Shown here piece after piece: positions 1-8,673 of a stretch of 34,675 nt of DNA. The position numbers and the translations under genes were made by a program. Positions within the stretch are counted from its first letter, which is position 1, and every line of letters begins with the position of its first letter. The notes below the pieces were generated by a model. The model ran no database searches, had not been told where the DNA came from, and worked only from the letters and a program-made list of their open reading frames with translations. Location: the NCBI RefSeq assembly GCF_903853455.1, contig NZ_CAINTR010000106.1, positions 1-34,675 of the forward strand, written 5' to 3'. The DNA comes from an uncultured Magnetospirillum sp. GTDB lineage: Bacteria > Pseudomonadota > Alphaproteobacteria > Rhodospirillales > Magnetospirillaceae.

Positions 1-57
1 CATGAGATGACCGTCATAGACCTGCTGGGCAGGCACCCTCCGACCGGCCGAAATCAC

Positions 58-140
58 ATCGGTACAGGTGGCCGGAAACGGATCGGAATGGGTGGCCGGA
101 TTGGAATCGGAATCCCCGGCCGGATAAATCGGAATCCGCA
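58..140. mobile_element. Terminal repeats and right end of an IS21-like element
   Basis: Four degenerate tandem units of about 22-24 bases begin with ATCGG (at 58, 82, 106 and 128) and share a GGCCGGAT-type core. The array stops at 140 with ATCCGCA. Termini ending in CA, with several repeats of the terminal sequence just inside the end, are typical of IS21-family elements. Immediately after 140 the sequence is an open GGDEF reading frame with no upstream half, so 140/141 looks like the insertion junction. No IstA or IstB coding sequence is visible in the short stretch present, so the family call rests on the terminal structure alone. Confidence 0.5.
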
Positions 141-881
141 GCCAGACTCGCCTCCGTGGTTCAAGAAACGCTTCGTACCACGGATTCCCTGACACGCTGG
201 GGCGGCGAGGAGTTTGTCGTGTTGTGTCCCAACACGACACTGTCGACCATTGCGATTTTGGCCGAGCGGCTACGTGGAAAAATCGACTATGCACCATTCC
301 CGGAGGTCGGGCGCATCACCGTGAGCATCGGCGTGGCCGAGTGCGTGGCCGGAGAAACTTGGGAGCAATGGGTTCATCGGGCCGATGCCGCGCTGTACCG
401 CGCCAAGGCCTGCGGACGCAATCAGGTTCAGGTGGCGCCTGAGACACCACAACGTCTGGGCATCGGCGAAAACGTCGCGGCGAATTTCGTTCGACTTGCG
501 TGGCATTCGGCCTACGAATGTGGCAACGCGCTGATCGACGACCAGCACCGCGGGCTGTTCTCCGATGCCAACAGCATTATTGCCGCCGTACTCTCCAGAC
601 GACCGGCGGACGAGGTGGTCGCCGTGATCGGCACATTGATTCAAGATATCGTCCGTCATTTTGAAGACGAGGAAGCTATCCTTGCCGCAGTCGGTTTTCC
701 CGAAGCGGCGAATCATGCCGCCATCCATCGTGAACTGGTGGACAAGGCTGTGGTTTTGGTTGGACGCTTTCATGCTGGAACCCTTGGCATCGGCGAACTG
801 TTCCAGTTTTTGGCCCATGACGTGGTAGCTCTGCATATGCTCGGGGCCGATCGTGAGTTTTTTCCCTACATGGGAGGCTGA
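141..881 (+). pseudogene. 5'-truncated diguanylate cyclase (GGDEF) fused to a hemerythrin domain
   Basis: The frame is open from the IS junction at 141 and begins in the middle of a GGDEF domain: an RTTD c-di-GMP inhibitory site, five residues, then GGEEF. The end of the cyclase domain (ADAALYRAK) follows normally. A short linker leads to a C-terminal hemerythrin domain with ligand-type residues in DDQH, HFEDEE, HAAIH and HMLGAD. Proteins of this family are oxygen- or redox-regulated c-di-GMP synthases. The missing N-terminal half includes the start of the GGDEF fold, so the product is probably inactive as a cyclase. A GTG at 156 could start a 241-residue fragment, but it lies inside the conserved domain and has no convincing ribosome site. 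The intact parent probably carried a sensor domain upstream. Confidence 0.8.
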
Positions 882-1531
882 CACGGTTGGAACCAGAAGC
901 TGGCCATCGTCGCGAAAGGGGGCGTTACGATACATCGAACATTTTCCAAGACCTGCAGAAGCAGTTCGGACGTATTGCTACGCAACAGTAGAGAGAGTAC
1001 AGAACGAATCGCCGCACCGCATAGCCTCCGATGCCACGAATTGAAATCCACCGGCTGTACAGCGGTTGAGATCGGCAGTCAGTTTTCCAGGATGCGCTTC
1101 GCATCCGGGGACGGAGGCGCAAATCGCAACGCCACCATGGCGGCCTGATGCGGCTTCTGACGTTCAAATGCTTGAGAATATCCGATGACGCAATTCGATA
1201 TGTCGTTCTCCGCGGCGTCGGATGGGGCGGCCTCTCCATCGGCGGCCTCTGGGACCAGGATGACATCACAGGCTCCACATCACCGCCAGCCGGGTGGGAT
1301 CGCGCCGCCAGCCAGTCTTTGGTCGACCATGCCGTGGGTCCAATCGTCCCCCTGTCTGTTGATTGAATGACTCGACACATGCTTAGTTGGCAGAACACGC
1401 GCCCCCTTATCTGGCTCGTCGGTCATTCATTGCTCCAGAGGCCGGTTTCGATCCCCAACAGATTGCCGAGTGGCCGATGCGGTCCCTACTCCGAGGGCGC
1501 GTCCCGGATTCCACGGATCGCACGCCCTTTG
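882..1531. other. Intergenic stretch, no supportable gene
   Basis: About 650 bases lie between the truncated GGDEF-hemerythrin gene and the convergent degenerate-receiver gene. Open frames here are short, Arg/Pro/Ser-rich shadow translations without recognisable domains or ribosome sites. I see no RNA gene, IS end or strong hairpin. It may be decayed sequence linked to the upstream insertion. Confidence 0.5.
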
Positions 1532-2437
1532 TTAGAATGAGGGGGCCATGAGGCGCTGTATTTCGTCGGCCAGGGCGCGGCAATTGGCCAAGATCCCGTC
1601 GAGCAACAGTTGGTCGATGGCGAGGCCGTAACGCAAAATCGCGTCGGCACCGCTCACCACGTTGGCAAGAATGCCCGCCATCGGAACGTCGATGTCCCCG
1701 AACAGGCTGCTGTAGTAGATTGGCAGTCTCGCTGCGATTCGCTTCATGACTTTGGCGAAGGTCTCCAGATTGGTGGCATCCGCCTTGTTCTGCCCGAACA
1801 TGGTCCTGATCGTGTTGTCGAGCCAGCGGAACTGCACCACATAGCGTTCCAGCTTGAGGGTGTTCAACTGGATCTTGGTCAGATCGATCTGGCTTTGCCG
1901 TTCGCCGAGGGGGAGCTGCTTGATGCTGGCTGCCAGCGGATTGGGGACATCGACAAGCTGAATCTGTTCGGTTCCGGGGCGTGAACTCTTGCGGCGGTCC
2001 GGGCCGACATAGTCCATCGTGACGACGAACGGCCTGCGGTAAACGGCAAACTCGTCAATACGTTTGAGCATCGGCCCAGGGGCCACCGGCAGCAACATCA
2101 TGTGATCGGCCCCGGCGGTATCGGCTTTACGGACATAATCCGAATTGCCTTCCGCCAGCAGCATTATGACGATGGGGAACGGGTGGTGGGGCAACCGTCC
2201 GTCACGCATGGCGTTGATCATCGGCGCGACGAAGAACCCATCGAGTTCCGCGCTTATGATAATCAGATCGTAAACTGCCCCCTCGAGGGCACCCAAGAAT
2301 GCCCCTTGGCTGCTGGCCTCGCCAAAGGAAAATCCGTTAAAGCCGGCTTGCGTAAAGGCTTGGCGCAGACCCGTGCGGATCACTCGGTTATCCAAGGCCA
2401 ACAATGTCTGTACCGCGCCGTAATCGATCTTGTCCAT
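1532..2437 (-). CDS. Degenerate (pseudo)receiver-domain protein with a conserved linker motif
   Basis: A 301-residue soluble protein. Residues about 8-130 have the length and alternating pattern of a response-regulator receiver domain, but the phosphoacceptor Asp is replaced by Ser (DLIIIS, Ser62) and the conserved Lys before Pro is replaced by Leu (MLLLPVA). A motif follows at 134-149, RRPFVVTMDYVGPDRR, then a PNP segment and an all-helical C-terminal region of about 130 residues. The same arrangement occurs in the C-terminal part of the hemerythrin protein at 11266-12660, so the two belong to one family. Loss of Asp and Lys argues against ordinary phosphotransfer; a protein-protein signalling role is more likely. 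No strong ribosome site is seen at the chosen ATG. Function is unknown. Confidence 0.75.
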   Translation of the reverse strand: MDKIDYGAVQTLLALDNRVIRTGLRQAFTQAGFNGFSFGEASSQGAFLGALEGAVYDLIIISAELDGFFVAPMINAMRDGRLPHHPFPIVIMLLAEGNSDYVRKADTAGADHMMLLPVAPGPMLKRIDEFAVYRRPFVVTMDYVGPDRRKSSRPGTEQIQLVDVPNPLAASIKQLPLGERQSQIDLTKIQLNTLKLERYVVQFRWLDNTIRTMFGQNKADATNLETFAKVMKRIAARLPIYYSSLFGDIDVPMAGILANVVSGADAILRYGLAIDQLLLDGILANCRALADEIQRLMAPSF

Positions 2438-2867
2438 ATGACTCTATGCAGTTGCAGGAGCCTCACACGCCGGCTGGCGTGCCTTACATGAAGATGCGCC
2501 CGCATTGGCGCTTTCGGAGGGAGGCAGGGATCAGTATACCATGCGCCGCTGTTTATCAATGCATCCCCCGTCGAAACGATCGACGTCGCCTCGTCGGATG
2601 CGGCCCTCAAGAGAGCCGGGAAACCGACAACATCAAGTCACCGGAACACCATCTTGGTGTTCCGGTGACTTGATGGCGAAAGACGATGAGAGCCCCCAGC
2701 CAATCGGTTGGGGGAATCCGAGAAGGGGGAATCGAAACGCCCCCAGGGCACCAAACTTGGCGCCACAGACCGAAGCATCAACGACCAGACCTGATCTCTT
2801 AGATCAGGCCCGCGGGACGGGAAGACACCCGGGTCGAGGGGCGATCCCCTCTCATGCCTTGCGGCAG
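2438..2867. other. Intergenic region rich in hairpins
   Basis: About 430 bases separate two minus-strand genes. The region contains a very strong 21-bp hairpin (listed separately), an 8-bp stem (CCTGATCT/AGATCAGG, 2790-2808) and a 6-bp stem (GAGGGG/CCCCTC, 2836-2851) lying just downstream of the CheY-like gene. None is followed by a clear T-run on either strand. No coding sequence is supportable here. Confidence 0.5.
2631..2675. repeat. Perfect 21-bp inverted repeat with a 3-base loop
   Basis: The arms 2631-2651 and 2655-2675 are exact reverse complements and the loop is TCT. There is no T-tract after either arm, so a standard intrinsic terminator is not certain. It lies between two genes read on the minus strand and could be a transcript-end or processing hairpin, a protein-binding palindrome, or a short mobile-element remnant. 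Confidence 0.8.
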
Positions 2868-3251
2868 TTAGTTCAAGGCTTTCCGAATGCCCGCGTGGAG
2901 GGCCTTTATGGAAATCGGCTTGGTCAAATAGACGTCCACCCCCGCCTCGTGAGCCTGTTGTATGATATCCTCGCCGCTATGGCCGCTGACCATGACAATG
3001 GGCGTGGTGGGATTGCAGCCAAGAGAGCCGTTTCGAATGTGCCGAGTGCATGCGATGCCGTCCATGCCTTCCTTCGACAGATCCATGATCACGAGACTGG
3101 CGTCGAACGTCTTCAGGACTTCGGCGGCTTCATGCCCATCCTTGGCCTCGGCGACGTGCTCGATGCCGAGTGAGCCGAGCACGATCTTGACCAGATCACG
3201 AAAGCGGCCGTTATCCTCGACAATCATGGCCCTTTGAATCGCCTCTGACAT
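2868..3251 (-). CDS. Single-domain CheY-like response regulator
   Basis: A 127-residue stand-alone receiver domain with all catalytic positions present: acidic pair Glu12/Asp13, phosphoacceptor Asp57 in VIMDLSKEGMDG, Ser89 in MVSGH and Lys111 in LTKP. The start is well supported by GGGAGG upstream of the ATG at 3251. It has no output domain, so it probably acts by binding a partner, as CheY and phosphorelay intermediates do. The nearest kinase is the divergent hybrid histidine kinase at 3562, which is a plausible partner. The intervening region is AT-rich and could hold both promoters. Confidence 0.9.
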   Translation of the reverse strand: MSEAIQRAMIVEDNGRFRDLVKIVLGSLGIEHVAEAKDGHEAAEVLKTFDASLVIMDLSKEGMDGIACTRHIRNGSLGCNPTTPIVMVSGHSGEDIIQQAHEAGVDVYLTKPISIKALHAGIRKALN

Positions 3252-3561
3252 ATCCGCCTCCCCCTTAAATCAACCCCCGATCAACCATTTATTAACCATT
3301 CGAACTATCCTGCCAACTGATCTTAAGAAGTAGCCCTCCAGGATATCAGGGCAAGACCCGAGAGCATTGCAACCCATCGCCCCCCCGCCCCCAATCTTGA
3401 CTCAGAAAACATACCTTTGGTATAAAACGCATCCGCTCCTTTGATATCTGGTGGCATCCCAAGCAACCTGGAGTGTGGCAACGAGCATTTCAGAGATCCG
3501 ACTGCGTCACTATTCGTCATGTTTGGTTACGTATCTGCACAGTCAGTTCCGGGGGGCGGGA
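3252..3561. promoter_or_regulatory. Divergent intergenic region between the CheY-like gene and the hybrid kinase
   Basis: About 310 bases upstream of both divergent genes. It contains an AT-rich segment around 3265-3320 that is the likeliest promoter area. I see no clear palindrome or consensus -35/-10 pair that can be assigned with confidence. A frame open from 3451 extends into the kinase but lacks a ribosome site and adds a non-conserved leader. Confidence 0.35.
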
Positions 3562-5544
3562 ATGGGGAAGAAGAAAAGTTTCAGATTCGGGACACGGCTC
3601 GGGGCCGGCTTCGGCATTTGTTTGCTGTTCACGTTGATCGTCGGCGTGGTGGGCATACGCAGCAACGCCGCCCTGAGCCGCCTCACGGCTGACTTTCATT
3701 CTCATCCCTTCACCGTGACCAATGCCCTGCGCAAGGCCAATGCCGACATCATCGAAACCCGCGGCACGGTAAGGGAAATGGTGTCCCTGATCGATTCCCG
3801 GAGCGCGGCCCCCTTCATCTCGATCATCAAGGACCGCGAGCGAGACGTCGAGATGCAACTCGACATCGTCAAAGAACGTTACCTGGGCCCCCCAGGGGAC
3901 GTTGACAATATAATTCGGGATTATGGGTCATTGAAGGCCGTCCGGGAACGGATCATCGCCCTCGTTCGAAATGGAGATTTTAGAACCGCCCGCGAACTCT
4001 CCGACAACACATCGAGGCCCATATACCAGGACCTCCAGGCCGACATGAATACAATCATGGCCTTTGCCGACGCCAAAGCCGCGGCCTTCCTTGAAGATGC
4101 CAACAGGATGGGAAACCGCGTCCAATCCTTCACCTGGATGACGCTCGCCGGTGCCGTAACCATGGCCTTGATTGCCGCCTGGCTCACAACGCGGAGTATC
4201 ACCCGACCGCTGACGCTGCTGAAACACTCCATGCAGGCTCTTTCGGATGGCGATCTTGGCGTCGCCATACCCGGCGTGGAGCGCAAGGATGAGATCGGGC
4301 AGATGGCCAGGGTGTTGCAGGTTTTCAAGGAGAGCTTGATCCACTCGGAAAAGATGGAGCAGACCCTGCGCCAGACCCATAAGATGGAGGCAATCGGTCA
4401 GTTGACTGGCGGGATCGCCCACGACTTCAACAACTTGCTCCAGGTCATCCTCACCGACATAGAGCTTTCCCTGCTGCAACTCGATGACGAATCCCCCGTC
4501 ACCCATTATCTGGAGAGCGCCGCCTCGGAAGTCGAGAGAGGCGCCAAGCTGACGGGACAGTTGCTCGCATTTGCCCGGCGCCAACCGCTAAACCCCAAAC
4601 CGCTGCGGATTGATCGGCTGGTGAGCGGGATGGTCACGATGCTGCGCCGCACCCTCAGCGAACGCATCGACATCGAAGTGGTGAACGGCGGCGGGGTGTG
4701 GAACGCCCTGGTCGATGCCAACCAGCTTGAGAACGCCATTCTCAATCTGGCCGTCAATGCGCGTGACGCCATGCGGGGCGGTGGCAAGCTGACCTTCGAG
4801 GTCGGAAACACCGCCCTTGATGCCGCCTATGCGGCGGATCACGCCGAGGTCAAGCCCGGCCAATATGTGATGCTGGCGGTCACCGACACGGGATCCGGCA
4901 TGAGCCCGGAGGTCATGCAAAAGGCGTTCGACCCGTTCTTCACCACGAAACCCGAAGGCATCGGAACCGGCCTCGGCCTGTCCATGGTCTTCGGCTTCGT
5001 CAAACAGTCGGAGGGCCACGTCAAGATTTACAGCGAACTCGGCGTCGGCACCACGATCAAGCTGTATGTGCCGCGCGCAAGCGGTGCCGAGATGGTGCGC
5101 GAGGCTGTCGAGACAAAAGCCCGGCGCGGTTCCGGCGAGACCATTCTGGTGGCCGAGGATGACGCGGGCGTCCGCAGCTCGGTGGTTGCCCAGTTGGCGG
5201 AACTTGGCTACCGGGTATTGGCCGCGGCGAATGGCGAGGAGGCGGTCGACATTCTGTCAAGGGGCGAGCGGATCGACCTGCTCTTCACCGACGTGATCAT
5301 GCCCGGCACGCTGAACGGCCGTGCCCTGGCCGAAAAGGCCAAGGAGATCATCCCCACCCTGCCGGTGGTGTTCACCTCCGGCTATACCGAGAACGCCATC
5401 ATCCACAACGGGCGCTTGGATGAAGGCGTGACCCTGCTGAGCAAGCCGTACCGGCTGCCACAATTGGCCGAGACCATCCACACCGCCTTGACCGCCCCCC
5501 CAGCCCCCGTGGTCGTGGCCGTGGCCGATTCCAAGCCGAACTGA
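3562..5544 (+). CDS. Membrane hybrid sensor histidine kinase with a C-terminal receiver
   Basis: A 660-residue protein from the chosen ATG at 3562, which places a basic leader directly before the first membrane helix (about 14-32). A helical periplasmic region (33-188) resembles four-helix-bundle chemoreceptor sensors. A second membrane helix (about 190-208), HAMP domain (209-262), phosphoacceptor His287 in GGIAHDFNNLLQ, an HATPase domain with N, DTGSGM and GTGLGL boxes, and a receiver with phosphoacceptor Asp577 in LFTDVIMPG follow. The HDFNN type of H-box is common in NtrB-like and hybrid kinases. It ends just before the PAS-GGDEF-EAL gene at 5553, so the two are probably co-transcribed. 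The signal sensed is unknown. A longer start at 3451 is possible but unsupported. Confidence 0.9.
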   Translation: MGKKKSFRFGTRLGAGFGICLLFTLIVGVVGIRSNAALSRLTADFHSHPFTVTNALRKANADIIETRGTVREMVSLIDSRSAAPFISIIKDRERDVEMQLDIVKERYLGPPGDVDNIIRDYGSLKAVRERIIALVRNGDFRTARELSDNTSRPIYQDLQADMNTIMAFADAKAAAFLEDANRMGNRVQSFTWMTLAGAVTMALIAAWLTTRSITRPLTLLKHSMQALSDGDLGVAIPGVERKDEIGQMARVLQVFKESLIHSEKMEQTLRQTHKMEAIGQLTGGIAHDFNNLLQVILTDIELSLLQLDDESPVTHYLESAASEVERGAKLTGQLLAFARRQPLNPKPLRIDRLVSGMVTMLRRTLSERIDIEVVNGGGVWNALVDANQLENAILNLAVNARDAMRGGGKLTFEVGNTALDAAYAADHAEVKPGQYVMLAVTDTGSGMSPEVMQKAFDPFFTTKPEGIGTGLGLSMVFGFVKQSEGHVKIYSELGVGTTIKLYVPRASGAEMVREAVETKARRGSGETILVAEDDAGVRSSVVAQLAELGYRVLAAANGEEAVDILSRGERIDLLFTDVIMPGTLNGRALAEKAKEIIPTLPVVFTSGYTENAIIHNGRLDEGVTLLSKPYRLPQLAETIHTALTAPPAPVVVAVADSKPN

Positions 5545-5552
5545 GGCCCCCC

Positions 5553-8144
5553 ATGCACATCAAGCGACCACCGGTTCAGGACAGGGGCGTCCCGACCGAA
5601 TCCGGCCCACTGACAACGTCGCGGCCACCGGCGACGTCTGTCGAAGTTCAGCGCGAACACGCGGAACCGGTCCGGCATTTCCGGGATCATTGGACTCGCT
5701 ACCCTTTGGGACTGGCCATCTTTGGAGTGGCCCTGGCCACTCGCCTGGCGATCCTCCCCGCCGGGGACGGCCAGGGATTCCTGACCTTCTATCCGGCGAT
5801 GGCCTTGACGGCCCTGTGCTGTGGTGCCGGCCCCGGCCTCCTGGTGATGGCGCTGGGAGGAATCGCCGCCCCTTTCACGCTCGCATCGCCATTCGGATTG
5901 TCCAAGCTCCCCATTTCGTTCGATCAGTGGGAAGCTGAAGCGGCCTACCTGCTGTCGGGCCTCATCGTCTGCCTGATTGTCAGCCGGATGCGCCGCCATT
6001 CCGAGGCGATGCGGCGGTCCCATTCCATGTTGACGGCGGAAATCGAGGATAGAAAGAGAGGGGAACAGGCCCTGACCGAAAGCGAGGCCAAGCTGCGAGG
6101 CTTATTCGAGCTGTCCCCCCTCGGAATCGCCCTGAACGACGGTGACGGCCGCTTCATCGAATTCAACGAATCCTTCCGATCCATAACCGGGTACACCGAT
6201 GAGGAATTGAGGCGGCTCGACTACTGGAAGCTTACGCCAAGCGGGTACGAAGACGATGAAATGCGTCAACTGGAACTCCTGCGCGATACCGGGAGATACG
6301 GACCATATGAGAAGGAGTATATCCGCAAGGATGAAACACGAGCCTCCGTGCGTCTGAATGGAATGCTGGTCCAAGATCGCCACGGAGAAACCCACATATG
6401 GTCTCTTGTCGAGGACATAACCGAGCAAAAACGCTCGGAATCCGCCCTGTATATTTACGCCAATGCGGTGAAATACAGCGGTCAGCCGATCCTGATAACA
6501 AACTCAGACAATAAAGTCATCGAACTGAATCAGGCGTTCTCCACCCTTACCGGATACACACTGGATGAACTCCGAGGCCAAAGCCCCCGGATGCTGGCGT
6601 CGGCGCACACGCCCCCCGAGACCTATCGCCAGCTGTGGAGCGGCTTGACCGAAGCCGGAGTCTGGCAGGGCAAGCTCTTCAACCGCGCCAAGGATGGCGG
6701 GTTCTTTCCAGTTTTGGCCGTGATCTCGGCCATCCGGAATGATCTGGGCGAGGTGACGAATTACATCGCCTGCTACACCGACATCACCGACCGCATGGCG
6801 GCCGAGCGACGCATCGACCAGTTGCTCCATCACGATCCACTCACCAGCCTGCACAATCGCTACAGCCTGGAAGGCCGCCTGGAGCAGGCCTTGTCGCAAG
6901 CCCGCCGGAATAGAGAAAGCCTCGCGGTTCTATTCATTGACCTGGACCGCTTCAAACTGGTCAACGACAGCATGGGACATCAGGCCGGAGACATGCTGCT
7001 GCTCGAGGTGGCCGGGCGTCTTCGGGAGTGCGTCCGGGAAAGCGACATCGTCGCCCGTCTCGGCGGCGATGAATTCGTCGTGGTCGTTACCGGCTTGTCC
7101 GCGGCCAAGATCGCCGCCCCCATCGCCGAAAAGATCGTCCGTTCGCTCGGCCAACCCTATTCTCTCGGCGACAGCGTCGTGCATTCCAGTTCCAGCGTGG
7201 GCATCAGCATCTTCCCCAATGACGGCGACGATTCCGCAACCCTCATGAAGACGGCCGACATGGCCCTTCACCACGCCAAGAACCAGGGGCGGAGCAATTT
7301 CCAGTTCTTCACCCCGGAGATGAACGCCGCCATGGCCGACACGCTGGCGTTGGACAACGATATCCGCGCCGCCGTCGCCGAGAAGCAATTCGAGTTGCAC
7401 TATCAGCCGAAGATGTCCACGCCCGACCACAAGATCGCGGGGGTCGAAGCATTGGTCCGGTGGCGGCATCCCATCCGAGGGCTGGTTCCGCCCGACCAGT
7501 TCATCCCCCTCGCGGAGGAATCCGAACTGATCGAGGCCATCGGGGAGTGGGTCCTGGACGAAGCCTGCCGCCAATGGACGGAGTGGTCGGCAAAGGGAAT
7601 GACGCCGCTCTCCGTGGCGGTCAACCTGTCGGCGCGCCAATTGGCGTCGCCAACCCTGGTCGAGCGGGTGCGGGCGATAAAAAGCCGCTACGGGCTGCCC
7701 AAGGGCGCGCTGGAACTGGAGGTCACGGAATCAGTCGCCATGCGCAATCCCGAGCGGGCCATCGAACAACTGAAGGCCCTGGGCGCCTTGGGCATCGAGA
7801 TTTCCATCGATGATTTCGGCACGGGGTATTCGTCCCTGGCCTACCTCAAGCTCTTGCCAATTCAAATCCTGAAATTGGACCGCGCCTTCGTGCGTGACAT
7901 CGAAACCGATGAAAACGATGCCGTCATCAGCGCGGCAACCTTGGCATTGGCTCACGCCCTGGGCTTGAAGGTTGTCGCGGAAGGTGTCGAAACCGAGGGC
8001 CAGCGGGATTTCCTGACGTCCCATGGATGCGACTATCTCCAAGGCTTCCTGTTCAGCAAACCGCTTCCCGCCGCCGAGCTTGAGGCGTTCATAATCGCCG
8101 CGAGAGCGGCCGCGCCGATCATCCAGCCTTTTCAAAATTCCTGA
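5553..8144 (+). CDS. Membrane PAS-PAS-GGDEF-EAL c-di-GMP enzyme
   Basis: An 863-residue protein starting 8 bases after the hybrid kinase. The N-terminal part (about 50-150) holds several membrane helices like the KdpD-type (DUF4118) sensor module. Two PAS domains follow (about 180-295 and 300-420). The GGDEF domain has an intact GGDEF motif at 504-508 and an RESD inhibitory site five residues before it, so synthase activity and product inhibition are possible. The EAL domain begins near 605 with EALVRW at 632 and retains DDFGTGYSSL and the late EGVET motif, so phosphodiesterase activity is also likely. It probably adjusts c-di-GMP in response to redox, energy or ligand cues sensed by PAS, perhaps downstream of the adjacent kinase. 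Confidence 0.93.
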   Translation: MHIKRPPVQDRGVPTESGPLTTSRPPATSVEVQREHAEPVRHFRDHWTRYPLGLAIFGVALATRLAILPAGDGQGFLTFYPAMALTALCCGAGPGLLVMALGGIAAPFTLASPFGLSKLPISFDQWEAEAAYLLSGLIVCLIVSRMRRHSEAMRRSHSMLTAEIEDRKRGEQALTESEAKLRGLFELSPLGIALNDGDGRFIEFNESFRSITGYTDEELRRLDYWKLTPSGYEDDEMRQLELLRDTGRYGPYEKEYIRKDETRASVRLNGMLVQDRHGETHIWSLVEDITEQKRSESALYIYANAVKYSGQPILITNSDNKVIELNQAFSTLTGYTLDELRGQSPRMLASAHTPPETYRQLWSGLTEAGVWQGKLFNRAKDGGFFPVLAVISAIRNDLGEVTNYIACYTDITDRMAAERRIDQLLHHDPLTSLHNRYSLEGRLEQALSQARRNRESLAVLFIDLDRFKLVNDSMGHQAGDMLLLEVAGRLRECVRESDIVARLGGDEFVVVVTGLSAAKIAAPIAEKIVRSLGQPYSLGDSVVHSSSSVGISIFPNDGDDSATLMKTADMALHHAKNQGRSNFQFFTPEMNAAMADTLALDNDIRAAVAEKQFELHYQPKMSTPDHKIAGVEALVRWRHPIRGLVPPDQFIPLAEESELIEAIGEWVLDEACRQWTEWSAKGMTPLSVAVNLSARQLASPTLVERVRAIKSRYGLPKGALELEVTESVAMRNPERAIEQLKALGALGIEISIDDFGTGYSSLAYLKLLPIQILKLDRAFVRDIETDENDAVISAATLALAHALGLKVVAEGVETEGQRDFLTSHGCDYLQGFLFSKPLPAAELEAFIIAARAAAPIIQPFQNS

Positions 8145-8448
8145 GCCTGCCCACGGGCCGTTTATGGGGGGCGCAAAATCGTTTATGCCGCTGAAGCGCC
8201 GAAGCGCCGCGGAGAATGCTCTCGCAATTCGAGCAGCAGAAAAGATTGACGGAAGCACTGCGCTTCGGTTCGGCCGCGACCACGGGGGGAGCCGCGGCTT
8301 TAACCGCCGCCTCGCGGTCACGGATTTCACGCAACGCGTCGAAGACCATGGCGCGCACAACATCGGCGTCTTGATCGGGCCGGCCACTACCACGCGCCCA
8401 GGCACGCGATATTATCGCCGCAAGTTCACCCAAACCAACACCACGCAT
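8119..8448 (-). CDS. Small protein with a C2HC zinc-finger-like motif
   Basis: A 109-residue basic protein. A GGAAG element about 9 bases upstream supports the ATG at 8448. The N-terminal half is helical; after an Ala/Pro-rich linker, residues 72-92 form C-x2-C-x12-H-x3-C, resembling a classical nucleic-acid-binding zinc finger, with further Cys71 and His95 nearby. The tail is Arg/Lys-rich. It lies 27 bases after the small membrane-protein gene on the same strand, so they form a probable two-gene operon. Its 3' end overlaps the convergent c-di-GMP gene by 26 bases. I do not recognise a named family. A regulatory or nucleic-acid-binding role is inference from the motif only. Confidence 0.6.
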   Translation of the reverse strand: MRGVGLGELAAIISRAWARGSGRPDQDADVVRAMVFDALREIRDREAAVKAAAPPVVAAEPKRSASVNLFCCSNCESILRGASALQRHKRFCAPHKRPVGRLRNFEKAG

Positions 8449-8475
8449 CGTCAGACTTCCGGAAAAAGCACGGGC

Positions 8476-8673
8476 CTAGGCCTCGACGTCACCAGCGCGC
8501 TCATCGAGCGAATCCGCATACTTTCCACATAAGTAGAGGCCCCCGACCGCAACAGCGGCCAGGACGGATAAAACCCCCCATCCGAGACCAACGCTCAGTC
8601 CGAAAACGACCGCCTTCCCAACAATGGGGGCAGCCCCCGCTGCGTTGCTCCCTGCGATATTCGTTACCAGCAC
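8476..8673 (-). CDS. Small single-helix membrane protein resembling the Mms6/MamG glycine-leucine segment
   Basis: A 65-residue protein with one hydrophobic helix. The GTG at 8673 is preferred over the GTG at 8679 because GGGAGG at 8679-8684 then has a normal 5-base spacing. The segment GKAVVFGLSVGLGWG followed by a hydrophobic stretch and KYADSLDE resembles the [17 protein letters not shown][22 protein letters not shown] arrangement of the Mms6/MamD-like protein at 32364-33011, though the LG repeat is degenerate. The tail is acidic (DERAGDVEA). It may be a divergent magnetosome-membrane protein, but similarity over one glycine-rich helix is weak evidence. Confidence 0.6.
   Translation of the reverse strand: MLVTNIAGSNAAGAAPIVGKAVVFGLSVGLGWGVLSVLAAVAVGGLYLCGKYADSLDERAGDVEA

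Noticed and set aside
925-1398. A 157-codon open frame on the minus strand.
   Set aside because: Its translation is Arg/Ser/Trp-rich with no domain pattern and no ribosome site, typical of chance frames in high-GC DNA.
1425-1520. A possible T-arm (GGTTTCGATCCCC) suggesting a tRNA in the intergenic region.
   Set aside because: No matching acceptor stem or anticodon arm can be drawn around it.
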